Shown here in pieces: positions 30,946 to 43,408 of a DNA stretch of 64,000 nt. This stretch comes from Desarmillaria ectypa (Eukaryota; Basidiomycota; Agaricomycetes; Agaricales; Physalacriaceae), in the NCBI GenBank assembly GCA_030407005.1, contig JAUDYN010000010.1, positions 1,364,001 through 1,428,000 on the forward strand, in the 5' to 3' direction. Below the pieces are notes generated by a model. That model made no database searches. It saw nothing but the letters and a program-made list of their open reading frames with translations, and had not been told where the DNA came from. How positions within the stretch are numbered: position 1 is the first letter of the stretch; every line of letters begins with the position of its first letter. A program made the translations under genes and the position numbers.

Positions 30946-31963
30946 GGCGACGGTTGGTCGGGAGGAGCTCCTGCGCGACAATAAAAATCGGTGATGGGGA
31001 GGTAAGAAAAAAAGTCACTCACCATCTGGGTTTTAAGAACGAAATCCCGGTTCCCCTCCTTGTACGCGATTTGGTGTATCCCTTGTGGCATCAGAGTCTG
31101 GAGACACTCAAGGACCAGGCCAAATCCGGACATTTCCTTCAATCCCAATATGGAATTCCCCTTCATGATACTTTTTGCAACGGCGAGTTCCGTCATGGGG
31201 ATGGATACCGATTAGGAACTTACTTTGTTGATGTGACCTAATATGGCGTAGTCATCGTCATACGGCTTCGATGGAAAATGGCGATATGAGGGTAGGTCCC
31301 AGGGTGATAGCAAGGACCATGCATCCTTGTTCGCCGATGGCATCCGATGCAAAGTAGGTTCTTGTTCCCAAGATAATATGCGCAGGCTGGGTACTTAGGC
31401 ATACAAGGCTAAGGTACAAATCGTTAAGGTATTTGGATTAGTATTTTGAAAAGAGAGACGCACTAGGTTGCGAGTGAAAACAAGGAATTTTTGCGACGGA
31501 ATAAGGTTGTCACGGGGAAGGAGACAAACTACCGTCCATAAGTAGCGTATGAAGCGATGTCGGATACATTGATCTTCCTGAGCGAGGGTCGAGCAATCTG
31601 TGGCGCTACAGTCGAGAGGGGACCGTTGAGGGGGTGGTGGGGGTAAAAAGAGACGCAAATGCCTCTATTGTCCATATAGTTATAGCCTGTAGGCCAATCC
31701 ATGTCCCTATTGTCTGCTATTGTTCTCCTCGGAGCCAATGACAGGTCTCTCAGTAATCGGGGCTGATATCTTATCAAGGAGGTTTTGGACTTCCGGCCCG
31801 AAAAACTAACGGTCCAGACCCAGAGAATCGGAAGCAAAGGATCCTGTCGTTCCTTGGGCGTGTGCCCGTGCACGAGCCCGTCGCACGTCGTTCATTGAAG
31901 CGAGGCTACTTTTAGTTGCAGCAGGTTGAGAAACAGGAGAAGCGAGGCTCTTTCAACATCGGT
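30946..31963. other. Intergenic region upstream of STE3
   Basis: Promoter side of the receptor. The open frames here (for example 30660-31196 and 31529-31873, minus) have no recognisable family signature. Confidence 0.4.
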
Positions 31964-32600
31964 CTAGCTGTATTGTCTGTAGAGGCAATCGTCGTGTTCA
32001 AAAATGCACTGAATAATGCTGGAAGAAAAACATAGGTGTAATTCGCCCAGAGCATCCGTCCATCGAGAGAAGCATTCGATCACGGCTGGCGAATAGTGAC
32101 AAATGAGATTGCAAACGGTCAGCATGCTTGATACGTCCGGAGCATCTCCTCGCATGGCATCGAATGTGACCGTTTCAAGGCCTGCATCATACAAGAAGTG
32201 CTTCGTGACCACAATGGCGAAAAGCAAAGAAGGAAAGGTAAAGGCATCATGAGAACAGAGATCCAGGGATCGCAAGGGCGGTGAACGTTTTGAATATTCC
32301 CTTCCAGCAGGTCGCGAGAATCATTGATGAAAGGATGATTGGGTCTGGGCTTCTTGACAAATACGTTCTCGCAGAGAGTATGGATACATCCTGAGAACGG
32401 ATAAAATGCTGAAAAGCGAAGACAAAACGAGAAGACATGAAAGAGATAGCGCCAAGCAAGGCAAGGCACGCGACGTGGAATACGCGATTGTGGCACAAGA
32501 TTTGTGTCTATTTGTATCAAATGGCTAGCCAAGGTCTCTTTCAGACTCTCACCCGCTCGACAGACTGGATGTAGGATTGCCATTGGCAATGCCAAGTATG
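31964..32600 (-). pseudogene. Possible F-box/LRR-type fragment
   Basis: Minus-strand pieces that look like the leucine-rich tail of an agaricomycete F-box protein. LRSLDLCSHDAFTFPSLLF, GLETVTFDAM and CFSRWTDALGELHL lie in 32275-31964. A possible upstream piece (32595-32119) is in another frame. There is no F-box core and no single model. It may be a relic or a poorly resolved spliced gene. Confidence 0.25.
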
Positions 32601-33072
32601 ATTCCGACGCCAGAGAGCGTCGGTGGAAATCGTTGTTTGTCCTTCTTTCTGGCTAACTAACGTTTACTGATTTTTTTTCAGTTCGAAAGACTTTGAAAGA
32701 TTATGTATTTTCTTCTCTTTCCTGGATACGTACGCTTGCCTTGGTCTCCCTCGAAATACTGGCCTTAGCTTGTGACAAATATCTATGAGAAAACATGGTC
32801 TTTCGACCGGACAAAAGAAGTGATCAGCGGCGACCCCAAGCCTTCAGTGCTATGTAGGTGGAATCTGGTTCTTGGTAATGTACGCCATCATCGGGTCCAT
32901 TTCTTCCTTCCTTGGCACCCTATCTTTTAATTGGATGAATGGCTTTAACGCATCTTAGACTTTTTTTGCACGATTTCTGAACTGCAAGGCAATGTCTAGG
33001 TTCGAATCGGGCTGTGCTCGTAGTCGTTTGCACGTATATAAGATCCTGGTCGTATGGAAGTGAGCTGCAGGA
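32601..33072. other. Intergenic region
   Basis: No gene. A ggttcgaatcggg string near 32999 was examined as a tRNA B box and not accepted. Confidence 0.4.
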
Positions 33073-36000
33073 ATGATGGCGACGATGTCATACAACCCTT
33101 TTGAAGACCCGCAGCATCTTCCAGTGACACCTCCAGAATACAAGACCGAGGTCTGTAACGATTTAACTACTGCCATGCCGTATTGACGTTTAACTTTAGC
33201 ATATCGATTCATTGTCATACGCCGATGATCACGTCGAACGACCGAAGAAATCCTGGTTACTTCATAGACTTTGTTTCTCTCTTCACGCAGTCCTCATCGG
33301 CCTTCGTATTCTCCTCTTATTTGTATGGTTCACCCGCTTCGAACACAAGATCGTCGTCCCAATTGGCCAAAAAAGCAACACAATATCTACCGCCATAGTT
33401 CAGGTCTCCCAGATATTCGCAACCGTAACTTATCTTTTACTTGACAGATATACCTATTTGTACTCATCTTCATCAGCCAGCAACTAACGACGCGTCGAAA
33501 TCTGCACGCCAGACAGACACTGACCGTGACGCATGACAACATGTCTGCGTGGACTGGTCTTAGAGCAGCACTGTTGGCTCTTTGGCACCAAACGACAATT
33601 GCGGCGACCGTCGTCGGGGTATTCCCTGTCTCTGCATATCTTGTCTGCGTCGGGGTGTTGCACGTCACTGCTCTAGCTCTTTTCAGTCTTCAGCCGTTCA
33701 ATACATCACACCATTCTGTGATATGCACCACTCTTGGACCGCCTAACATTTCCATAAACAACCTGTATGTAGCTAGCTCTGCATCTTTCGTTGCTATGAT
33801 AGCTGATGGATATATTCGTACGTTCGTGGGTCTTCCAATCCCCCGAGCTTCTGGTTGGACTCCACGCCAGTCATTCCGTATCTGTCCTATAGTGGTCGTA
33901 TATCGAAGATCAGTTTGGAAAATGGAACACTATACGATGTGCTCTCAAGTAACAATGGGGAGGGTAAAGTTTTTGTCAATGCCCTGACATTCAATGTCAC
34001 CTGTGGATTCGTTGACGGTGTGTCGATAAAACCAATTCAATCACTAATACTGGAAACTGGTCTGTCGATACCATTTACGATGATCACGTCCAGCTTATTC
34101 CTGTTCTTGGTGAGTTTGTTTCTTCTAGCCATGGAACCATCGTTTCTCATTGTCGTTTCCATAGCTCCTAACACTTTCAGGTGGCTGCCGTACTACAACT
34201 ACAATGTCCGGGATCCCGTTAGTCAATCGCTTTCCTGGTGTTGGTACCAATTGTCTGTACGCAGTGGCGTCATGCGGTTTTCTACACTTCGGCGAACATC
34301 ATTGACTCTCATGGTTCCAAAGGTAATCTTGTTAGCCTGAAACTGCCTATGCAGCCAGGAACGTACATGGACTTGTCACGGAGTGAGTTTCTCAGTCACC
34401 TGTCCCTTCTGTGGCCTAATCCTTGAGTAGAAAACATGAGCTATCTCTGATGAAGTAACTGTTTAAGCAGCCGCCGTCGACATGCAATCTCATTTCCTCC
34501 AACGTGTCTATCCCTCGAGCCGCAAGACATCATCCACCTAGTCACAATGGAATCCCGAAACTGTTCCTGCAAACGCCACTGTGTCTTCTGCATCAGTTGG
34601 TGCTACTACCATCTTTGGTCACGATGACCCCGACTGCTACACACAATCCTACCGCATCACACCACAAAAAGCAAGACCCGCCTGCTGGAACACTGCCGAT
34701 ACAAACGCCTCAGCCTTAAAACACAAAACCTGGGCCCGCGCCCCCGAACACGGGTTCTAACCCACCTCCCGCGCGTCAAAATCCAAACCCTCAGCCTGCA
34801 AAACCGGCCAACACTCTAATCCTGATGCCAGACCAATCCTTCAGATTCCTAATCCACAATTGGCCTGCTCCGCCGCTGCCACCGCAAAATCCCAATCTTC
34901 AACCTGCCTCAACCGCAAGACCCAGAGCCGAATCCACCACCAGCATCAGAACCACAGCCGCAGAATCCAAGTCCACAGCCTGCGCCACAACCACAACCTC
35001 AACAGCCTCACCCACAACCTGCCCCCAACCCGAATCTGAATCCTACTCCTCAGCAGCCGGGAACTGATAACCCGTCAACAACCGCCGGGGGTTCGCAATC
35101 AAACTGAGACAGTCAACCATGCGGACCTAATTCCCAACCAACTAACGGCAGTAACGTTATTCTGAATTCTTCAACGACCACAAGTGGGGATACTGTTACT
35201 GGTGATCAATTCGGGTCTGTTTCATGGTACGACATGTCGAATGTCTTCCTCAATGTCGTATGTCAAGCTCTTTCTTTGTGTGTTCTACAAACCTACACAC
35301 GATTCAGTGGTGAAATTTCTTCGACCAGGCTGCCACGAGCCGTTTTCCATCAACCGACGATTGTCCTAGGTTTCCGTGGTCAGACCCCGACATTTGCAAT
35401 CCCTTGACGGTGGTTGAACAGTATGTGACTTGACCGTTCCACGAGCTTTGAATTCTGAATTGCTTCTCGCAGATGTGTCATGGAAGACCTGGGACTTCAT
35501 CTGATACTGCCAGACAGTCCTGTACAACCAGCACCTGTCATCACACTACACGATCTGGAGAATTCGCTCACTCGCGCGACGGCTGCTTCATGCTGGTATG
35601 GTTAGTCATTATGCGTCTTATTCGCGTTCTATACTGACTCGTATCTACAGCTCTGTACGCGAAAGCTGGTGGATTGAAGAACGATGATCCTTACAGCGTG
35701 GAGAATGTCAGCAACTACAAGGTGGAAGCAATGACAGGAAATGCAACCATCACCTATCCGTATACTGCAATGAGGGTCAATGTTAGTTCAATTCTCTGCA
35801 TTATAGTCACTCTTCTTACGCCTCTCCAGATCAATCTCATACCAGTAGCCTTCGGTCTTGGTGCCTCCATCGGACTCTTGATTCTAGCATACCAGCTAGT
35901 TGATAAACCCGTTGCTGGAGACTCAGGCGTCGATACCATCGGTGTTTTGCAGATCCTGTGGTTGATGTGCACGCAGTCTGACTTGCAGCGCCCTATATCC

Positions 36001-36102
36001 GAGTCAGACGAACTGTCTGTGGATAATTTACCGAGGACTGCGATGGTAACTACGTCAATGCATTTGCATAGAGAGGAGATGAGGGCGCTTGACCCTCGGT
36101 AG
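33073..36102 (+). pseudogene. Membrane protein, tandem copy 1 (broken)
   Basis: Damaged paralogue of the gene at 37252-40346. Shared blocks include PKKSWLLHRLCFSLHAVLIG, VQVSQIFAT, ISQQLTTRRNLHARQTLT, THDNMSAWTGLRAALLALW, TTLGPPNISINN, VFVNALTFNVTCGFVDG and DLENSLTRATAAS, ending KVEAMTGNATITYPYTAMR plus a final TM. Lesions: the second intron is cut to about 23 nt and its downstream exon start is lost (about 33421-33445). The proline-rich stalk (34430-35230) has stops and frame changes in place of the open repeat of copy 2; one stop is TGA near 35105. The splice layout otherwise mirrors copy 2. Not expected to make a full protein. Confidence 0.7.
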
Positions 36103-37251
36103 GAACTAGGTACAATCATTTTTCTTTTCTTTTCTTTGGGATATGGGGGGAACTGTACTGATATTTTGACGACATAAACATTATCACGACTATCTCATTC
36201 GACTGTCCGTGCGATGTGCCGAAACATGAATACAAGTTCTGTTATAGACAATTACGAGTGAAGCTTCTTTAGCGTGCCTGAGGAGTATAGCCTGTGTCAT
36301 CGAGTTCGCGTCGACAGATAGTGAGTTTTTCCTTCCAGAGCCGAAGGACGCTGAGCTAAGTTCTTCCATACAGACAGTACTCTTCGTAAATGTCTGAATT
36401 GTCTTTTTCTGTGCGCGACATCATGTCCTCGGTGGCACACTGCTTGAGCAATCTGTTTCTTGAGTGGTACCTCAATATGAACTTTGGCTCCTCTACTAGT
36501 CCAATTTGGCTACCATTTCGCGGCACTTGTACGCCTCCGTCCGGGGTATAATGTTGATCCCGCCATCTAGACAAAACAATATAGTACCGATACATGGACA
36601 CGAGCAAACGACCGCCGCCGGTGACAATGGATGATACGCATATGTATACAACAGCGTTGCAGTCCATCTGTCACAGTCTCTTGCGGAGGAAACGACGATG
36701 CGTTGACTTTTTTCCTCCGTTAATCAGGTCGTTGTCAGATTATTATCGATGAGAAATGTCGAGGAGCAGCCAAAGATCCAACATCATGAACGTAGTGCTG
36801 ATATCCTGCTAGCTCAACCCAAAATTTTTTTCGTATTCCTATTCAACAGTGTTCGGTGACAAGAATCTCTAACGTCGATCTCCCCTAACGCCTAACCCGC
36901 GATCGAGATCATACGTCCCACTGGATGCGGAGCCAAGATATATTCTTCGAGTGCAGGGCGGATGTAAGTTCCTTAACAGTTCGCAGTAGAGCACAGAAGC
37001 TGAACAGATAATACGTATCGGGATGTCATTTTAAACTGACAAGGGTTGTGCTGATTTTGTGCATAGTATGTATACTTGCCAGTGCTCACAGTTTTCTATC
37101 CTTTTAGACTTGGCACCTCCTGTTCTTAGCTTTCCTGGACCTGATCCGCATCATGCCAACATGTCGTCCTCTGAAACTTTGGCTATGTTGTGTTGCCCCT
37201 GGGCCGCATATAAATGTGAAGGCATGAATAACGAAAAAGGAAGGGACAGGA
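36103..37251. other. Intergenic region between the membrane-protein copies
   Basis: No gene I can support. A 103-codon minus frame (36667-36356) starts MDCNAVVYIC but has no family feature and no CaaX end. Confidence 0.4.
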
Positions 37252-40200
37252 ATGGCCGCGCAGTACTATAATCCGTATGACCCACAACCATCTCCAACTG
37301 TCGAGGTTTGTCGATTTTCTTTTACCCGTGTTCTCTGTTAATCTCTGGCTTACAGAGTAACACCTTCCACGACAAGAATGGCCCAGCAGGCCAGAAACTT
37401 CCGAAGAAATCGTGGTTTTTTCACGGCTTGTGTTTCGCGCTCCATGGAGTCCTTGTCTGCGCCCACGTCCTCATCTTGCTTATGTGGATCACTCGCATTG
37501 AGCACAAGGCTGTGTTTCCCATAGGTAAACGGAGTAATATTCTGTCTACGGCTCTCATTCAAGTCTCCCAAATCATCTCCACTGTAAGCTACAGCCTTTA
37601 ACGGGGAAATGGAGAGGGGTGTCCTTACAGTACGTTCTACAGGTATACATTGCTGGTCTTATTCTTGTCAGCCAACAGCTAGCCACTCGTCGTAATATTC
37701 ATGCCAGACAAACGTTAACTGCTACGCATGATAATATGTCTGCATGGTCTGGTTTGGGAGCCGCTTTAATATCCGTTTGGCGCCAGACAGCCATCGCAGC
37801 CAGCGTAGCAGGATCAGTCCTCGTGGCTGGCTACTTCATTTGCGTCACGATTTTACATATCACCGCCCCTGCTATATTCAGCATCCAGCCATTCAACACA
37901 ACGCAATACGCCGTGATATCGACCACACTGGGTCCGCCGAATATCTCAATCAATAATCAGTACGTATTCCGTTTTGAGTGTATGAAGGCCGCTTCATGTT
38001 TCGTTCATTAGCGGATCGTCAAACCCCTCGAGCTTCTGGCTTGACTCCACCCCCGTCATTCCATACCTTTCCTACAGCGATCGAATTTCTAAAATTGGTT
38101 TGGAGAACGGAACGCTGTACGATGTGCTCCCGGCCAACGCAGGGGAGGGTGAAGTTTTCGTCAACGCGCTAACATTCAACGTCACCTGTGGATTCGTCGG
38201 TGATGCGACAATAACTCCTGTCGGCACTACCGGAAACTGGACCGTCGACACAGTTTATGACGATCATGTTCAACCCGTTCCTGTTCTCGGTGAGCGTATT
38301 TGATCGAAGCCACATCCTACACCTCCTTATGCCTTTGATAGCTCCGAACACATTCAAATGGTTGAGACACTATAGCTACAATTTTCAAGATCCTGTGAGT
38401 TCGCGCTATTTCGCTTTGTCGGTATTTCTGACAATCTGTATTCAGTGGCGTCATTCCCTCTTCTATACATCTGCCAATATCACCGACTCGCAAGGCTCTA
38501 CTGGAAAACTTGTAAGCTTGAATCCACCCATGCGTCCTGGGGCGCGTATGGACGCATCGCGACGTAAGTTCTCCTACGCCCTCATTGAATGTCTTCCAAG
38601 TCTATGAAAGGCAATGTCAGCTACTTCGATGATGCAACCGTTTACACAATGCAAGTTATCGGCTGTACTGTCACTCTGATCAACCAAACTGCCGTCGTCG
38701 ACGCACAGTCTCATCTTCTTCAACGTGTCTATCCCCTCGGCCGGAAGACATCATCCACCTGGTCACAATGGAACCCTGAAACCATCCCTACCAACGCGAC
38801 TGTATCCTCTTCACCGCAGGGTACCACGACTGTATATGCTCGGTCTGAACCAACACCTTACTACGTTAAGCGGCAAAGCACAAACACCACCGAGCCCAAT
38901 CCAGGCTCAACGGGAGGTCCACAGCCACAGAATCCAGAGCCAAAGCTGCCAATTCCTCCACCAGCACCTCAGAACCCGGATCCAGAACCCGCACCTCCCC
39001 AATCGGATCCTTCCACCGGCACCGAACCACCTCCCAGTGCACAGCAGCTGGACCCAGAACCCGCACCTCCCTCGTCAGGCAATACGTCTCCAAACTCCCA
39101 GCCCGGCGGGAATACATCCCAACAACAGGGATCCAATAATACGCCCGCTTCTAGCACTGGCAACTCGAATAGCGGGCAACAAGACAATGGCCAGCAGAAC
39201 AGCGGTACTGGTCAGCAGAGCGGTGGCCAACAAGGCGGTAGTCAATCCGCATCCGCCAGCACCAGCTCCAAAGCACCATCGAACAATGGGAGCACGTCGT
39301 CCAGCAATAGTAATGGCCAACAACCGTCATCCGCTCCGAACCCAACCAGTACTTCAAATCCGTCCATGTTTACAGGCAGTACTACTCAGCATTCTAGTAC
39401 TTTAACAACATCGAGCGCCGCTCAAGCAACTAGTAGCGGACAATTCGGAAACGTTACGTATTATGATATGTCCGACGTCTTCCTCGATGTTGTGCGCTAA
39501 TCCAATGTGTCCTCTATGAATTATCGAACTAATACCCATCGTAGTGGTGGGAGATGTTCAGCCAGGCAGCCATTAGCCGCTTCCCTTCAACAGATGACTG
39601 TCCCGGGTTCCCGTGGTCAAACTCCGAAGCCTGTAACCCATTAACCGTCGTTGAGCAGTACATGTTCTGTTCCCTTACTCCCCTCCATCCAATTCTAACT
39701 CTCCAAAGGTTCGTTATGGAAGGCCTCGGACTTCACTCTATTCTTTTGGACAGCCCCGTCCGTCCAGCGCCCAAAATCACGCTTCACGATTTGGAAAACT
39801 CGCTAGCAAGTGCAACGGCGGCCTCCTACTGGGCAGGTTAGTCCTCCCTGCCACCATTACCTTTTGTACTGATATATGTTCATGTAGCCTTGTATGCCAA
39901 AGCTGGCGGACTGAAGAATGACGATCCGTACAACGTAGAGAACGTCAACAACTACAGAGTGGAAGCCATGACAGGAAATGCAACTATATCATATCCCTTC
40001 ACCGCTACACGTCTGAATGTGAGTCGTCCGATTTCCCGCCTTTACCTTTCCGTTGACGTTCTTTCTTCAGATCAACCTTACCCCACTCCTCCTAGGTCTC
40101 GCCGCCTCTGTCAGGCTCCTCCTCCTCGTATTTTGGCTAGTCGGAAAACCCATAGAGGGAGACTCTGGCATCGATACCATTGGGGTTCTGCAGATTGTAT

Positions 40201-40346
40201 GGCTGATGCGTATGCGTCCGGACTTGCAGAGGATCGTTTCGGACATCCACGAGCCTACTGTGGAGAATCTGCGGGAGTCCGGGATGGTGTACACGTCGAT
40301 GCATTCGCATGGAAGTGGCGAGATGCATCCTCTGACAAGCGAGTGA
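37252..40346 (+). CDS. Large multi-TM protein with Pro/Ser/Gln-rich stalk, unknown function (copy 2)
   Basis: Predicted 862 residues. Eleven exons: 37252-37305, 37356-37583, 37631-37959, 38012-38289, 38342-38394, 38446-38563, 38611-39491, 39545-39657, 39709-39836, 39888-40018 and 40071-40346 (2589 nt). Three or four N-terminal hydrophobic segments (HGLCFALHGVLVCAHVLILL, YIAGLILVSQ, TAIAASVAGSVLVAGYFICV) are followed by a ~300-residue outer-type domain with many N-x-S/T sites (NISINN, NVTCGF, NITDS). Then come a low-complexity stalk at ~430-620 (proline-rich, then Ser/Gln/Gly/Asn-rich), a domain starting VSYYDMSDV-like, and one TM near the C-terminus (LTPLLLGLAASVRLLLLVF). I do not recognise the family. 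The form suggests a plasma-membrane or cell-wall-facing sensor. Relics of the same family occur at 33.1, 47.2 and 63.2 kb. Confidence 0.78.
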
Positions 40347-41499
40347 TAGTTTTGTGTTCTGTCGTTGCTTTTCTCTGGGTCTTACCAAAATGATATGGAA
40401 TGATGAGTATCGACTAAAGGTTCTATTAGCTACATACCTGACGTTTTTGGTTTATTTAATGCACAGGTCAATCATTGTAAATTATTTGTTCTGTATCATT
40501 ACAGTAGACCCAACCCAATACATGAGGGATCCAAATCGCGCAAATGCGTAGCATACTAAAATGAGAGAAAAATAAGGGAAGTATTAGTCAAGAGATCAAT
40601 TGAACCGGGCACACTTCCATGGGAAAAACAAAAACACTAGATTTCATGCAAGAAGCGAGTACGTTATAAATAGAGCGTTCGGATGGCATGGGGGAGGGGG
40701 AAACACTCAGAGGCAACGGTCACTGTCAGTGTCGAACGAAGAAACGCCTCTGGTGCACGCGCCAACACCAAGCTCCTCCATCTTCCCACCATCATCAATG
40801 AATCTGCGTTAGAAATCCCCATCTCTCAATGAACGACAGCCAGATTGTGGTCTGCGGACACTTCAACGTGAGACCTTGGGCACAGAGAGAGACATAGACA
40901 TGACCTGGGAGTAGATGTTATTCGGCGCCGTGCAGGCGGAGAGATTGACTTGCCCATGGCTTGTGTATGAGAAGGAAAGGACTGTCGCAGAGCGAAAAGA
41001 CCAATGAAGGACGCTGGTAGCTGAGCAAGTGAACGCTCAGTCGCCATCCCGAGGGCTGTGTGACTGACTTGCAGCCATGGAAGAAGTGAAGAACGTCCAC
41101 CATAACTTTTCGAACCTCAAAACTTCATGGCTGGGGCAGATACCAGCACTATTGACTTTTTCAACTAGATTTCTTAGCTGCTATAAGACTCTGGTATGTC
41201 CGCTATCCTCCTCTCACTGAATTCGAGTTGACGTTCATCTCATCTACAGCCTTTTAAGTGGTTTTCTAACACTGGTTGCCCATCTTCATCGAGAAGGCTG
41301 CCAGGAAGCAAGGGTTCTTCCCGGATGCGTCGCCATAACGATCCAGGGACTCCAGGGAGGATCGATGTCCACATTTTTTATACGGAATTCGATGGGTACT
41401 GTAGCACGACACCGTGATGGTCGTGGCTGACACAAATCACTCATTCCGGTCGATCTGCAGGGTGGCCGTGCTAAAGGGCGGAATGTCTAAGACTCTTGC
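40347..41499. other. Intergenic region
   Basis: No gene supported. A stretch near 41160-41290 (gactct..gtatgtccgcta, then cactggttgcccatcttcatcgag) resembles 48640-48720, a hint of shared ancestry around the NLR relics. Confidence 0.35.
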
Positions 41500-41502
41500 A
41501 AC

Positions 41503-42521
41503 TTGAGACTGTTTATTGTCTCCCAACCACCACCACCAACGGCAACACCATGGCAGAAATCATCCATTACCGCCCTTATCCAAAAGTCCCGTACTGTCAT
41601 CAAATATTTCAAGGATGTAAAAGAGGCACCTAAAGAATATAATGAGCTCTTGAGGGAGCTACGGCAAACGGAGATCCACTTGTCTACCCTCAAAATGATC
41701 ACGCTGCTGTCGACTGCAGGCGACCCATGGCTAACGATATTACATCAATCGAACGATCCTTTCCGAGAGCTTACTGGGTTACTTCTTGGAATTGAGAAAG
41801 GCCTGAAGGTTAGATTGCCGTGGTGGAAAAAGGCAGGGCCGAGGTACCAGTAGACATTTGCTGAAGAGAGCATGAAGGAGGATCTGAGGAGAATTGAAGA
41901 TATCGGGTCCTTGATCATGTATATTATCGACCAGCACGAGCGTCTGTAAGTGACTTTTATGCTTGACTCATTGGATACTAAGTTTGGTATACAGCACGTT
42001 GTCTCTCAATATCCAGCAGAGGCTAAGTGGTGTCGAGCACAAAATTGATGGTATGCTAAATAGACAAAAGGGTACGTTTATCCCCAAATCCACTATTGGA
42101 TTGTATACTAATGCACAAATACGAAAAAGCCAAGGAGATCGGAGCATGGCTCACTCCTCTGGATCATAGTTCTGTTCAAGAGGATAAGCTGGAACAACGT
42201 GTTGGAGACACTGGACGGTGGTTCCTCGAGTCGTTGACGTTTCAGAGCTGGGTGGATGGTTCTGGGAAGTTCCCAACTTTATGGTGTCCTGGCAGTCGTG
42301 AGTCTGAGGTCGTCCCCGTGTGTCTTTGCAGAAGCTCATGAATCAAAGCTGACACCGGAAAGACAATCCTAGCTTCCATCGTTGTCGATCATTTGTGCAG
42401 ACAGTTCGTCGAGGAAAACATCCCCGTTCTTTGCGTTTTTGGTGACTGGCAAAACGCTGATGCCAAGACCGCGCTCAGCATAATACGCAACCTGTTGAAA
42501 CAGCACCAGATAATATTATAG
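41503..42521 (+). pseudogene. NACHT NTPase N-terminal part (NLR-like), broken
   Basis: N-terminal half of a fungal STAND/NLR protein. A helical leader (SRTVIKYFKDVKEAPKEYNE, LSTLKMITLLSTAGDPWL) is followed by GAWLTPLDHSSVQEDK and FQSWVDGSGKFPTLWCPGS. After an intron (~42299-42349) comes the P-loop GSPDTGKTILASIVVDHL, which fits GxxxxGKT. The frame lacks a plausible ATG. It has a TAG (41851-41853) where Trp is expected and ends in a stop just after RNLLKQ, before Walker B. The matching C-terminal module occurs 2.8 kb further on. Likely a dead allorecognition-type receptor; function by family analogy only. Confidence 0.65.
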
Positions 42522-43408
42522 TCATCTCAGATGAAGATAGGACCCGTCGAAATTCTTCGACGTTGGATGATGGTTTAAACTGGTTGAGCATCGAATAACA
42601 CGTGTCTGTCGCGCGTGCTCGTCGCTTGATCGCACAGCCATCACGTATATGCGCCAGGCCAAACTGACCGGGACCAAAACGGTCCACCATCTTTTTTCCT
42701 TTTTGTTTCGCTTGAGACTTCCACTCACTGCTCAGGCTCACACTAATATCCCGCTTTCTGAGCTACCACACTTCAGGACTCGGTACACAGTCTTACGCTG
42801 CACTCCTCTGAGAAACGTTATGGGGCTATCGTGTGACTTGTTTTTACGATTCCCCCACATGTATACCCAAATGATCCCGTGTCGCATTAGTGGGTTCTCG
42901 AGGCGTGTGGTCCATCGTTCCATGAACAGATCGGAGAGAGTATACCCCCGCGTCACTGGATGTTTTTCGGGGACGGAGAAGGAACCGGGACCATGCTTGG
43001 GACCTAGCAGGCATCCTCACCTTGTTGGTTCTAGCCTCTGTTCCAGCCCTGTTCTCGGATGTAAGTCCTCCGGGTTGATGTCCTAATGACGGCGGCCCCC
43101 GCCCATCGCCTTTTCACTACCTATTATCTTTTGGAGCACTAACAGTGAGCCTAGTCAGTACCGACGGGACGTGGCGACTACTTCGAGGCGAGCCAAAATT
43201 TTGGTGTCGCACTTTGACTGTAACAAAAAGCCCCCGGCACTCCTAATGCGGCGAACTTTAATTACGGAAATACATTTGTTTTCGAACTCCATTCTATTTT
43301 CTTGGCATAAAAGGGTTAACACCCGGTACTCGAGGGATGCTACATTTCAGAATGTTCAGACCGTCATCTCGTAACCACCTTGGCGCCAGATGTGCTAAAA
43401 GGACCACC
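42522..43408. other. Intergenic region between NLR fragment and DUF6533 gene
   Basis: No conserved frame on either strand. Confidence 0.35.

Noticed and set aside
32990..33015. ggttcgaatcggg, similar to a tRNA B box
   Set aside because: No A box, no acceptor-stem pairing and no cloverleaf could be drawn around it.
36356..36667. Minus-strand frame starting MDC near the receptor, considered as a second pheromone
   Set aside because: 103 codons, no CaaX ending, no pheromone-like organisation.
38725..39405. 226-codon Pro/Arg/His-rich frame inside the membrane-protein gene
   Set aside because: Alternate frame of the low-complexity stalk; the gene's own frame continues through it and matches flanking exons.
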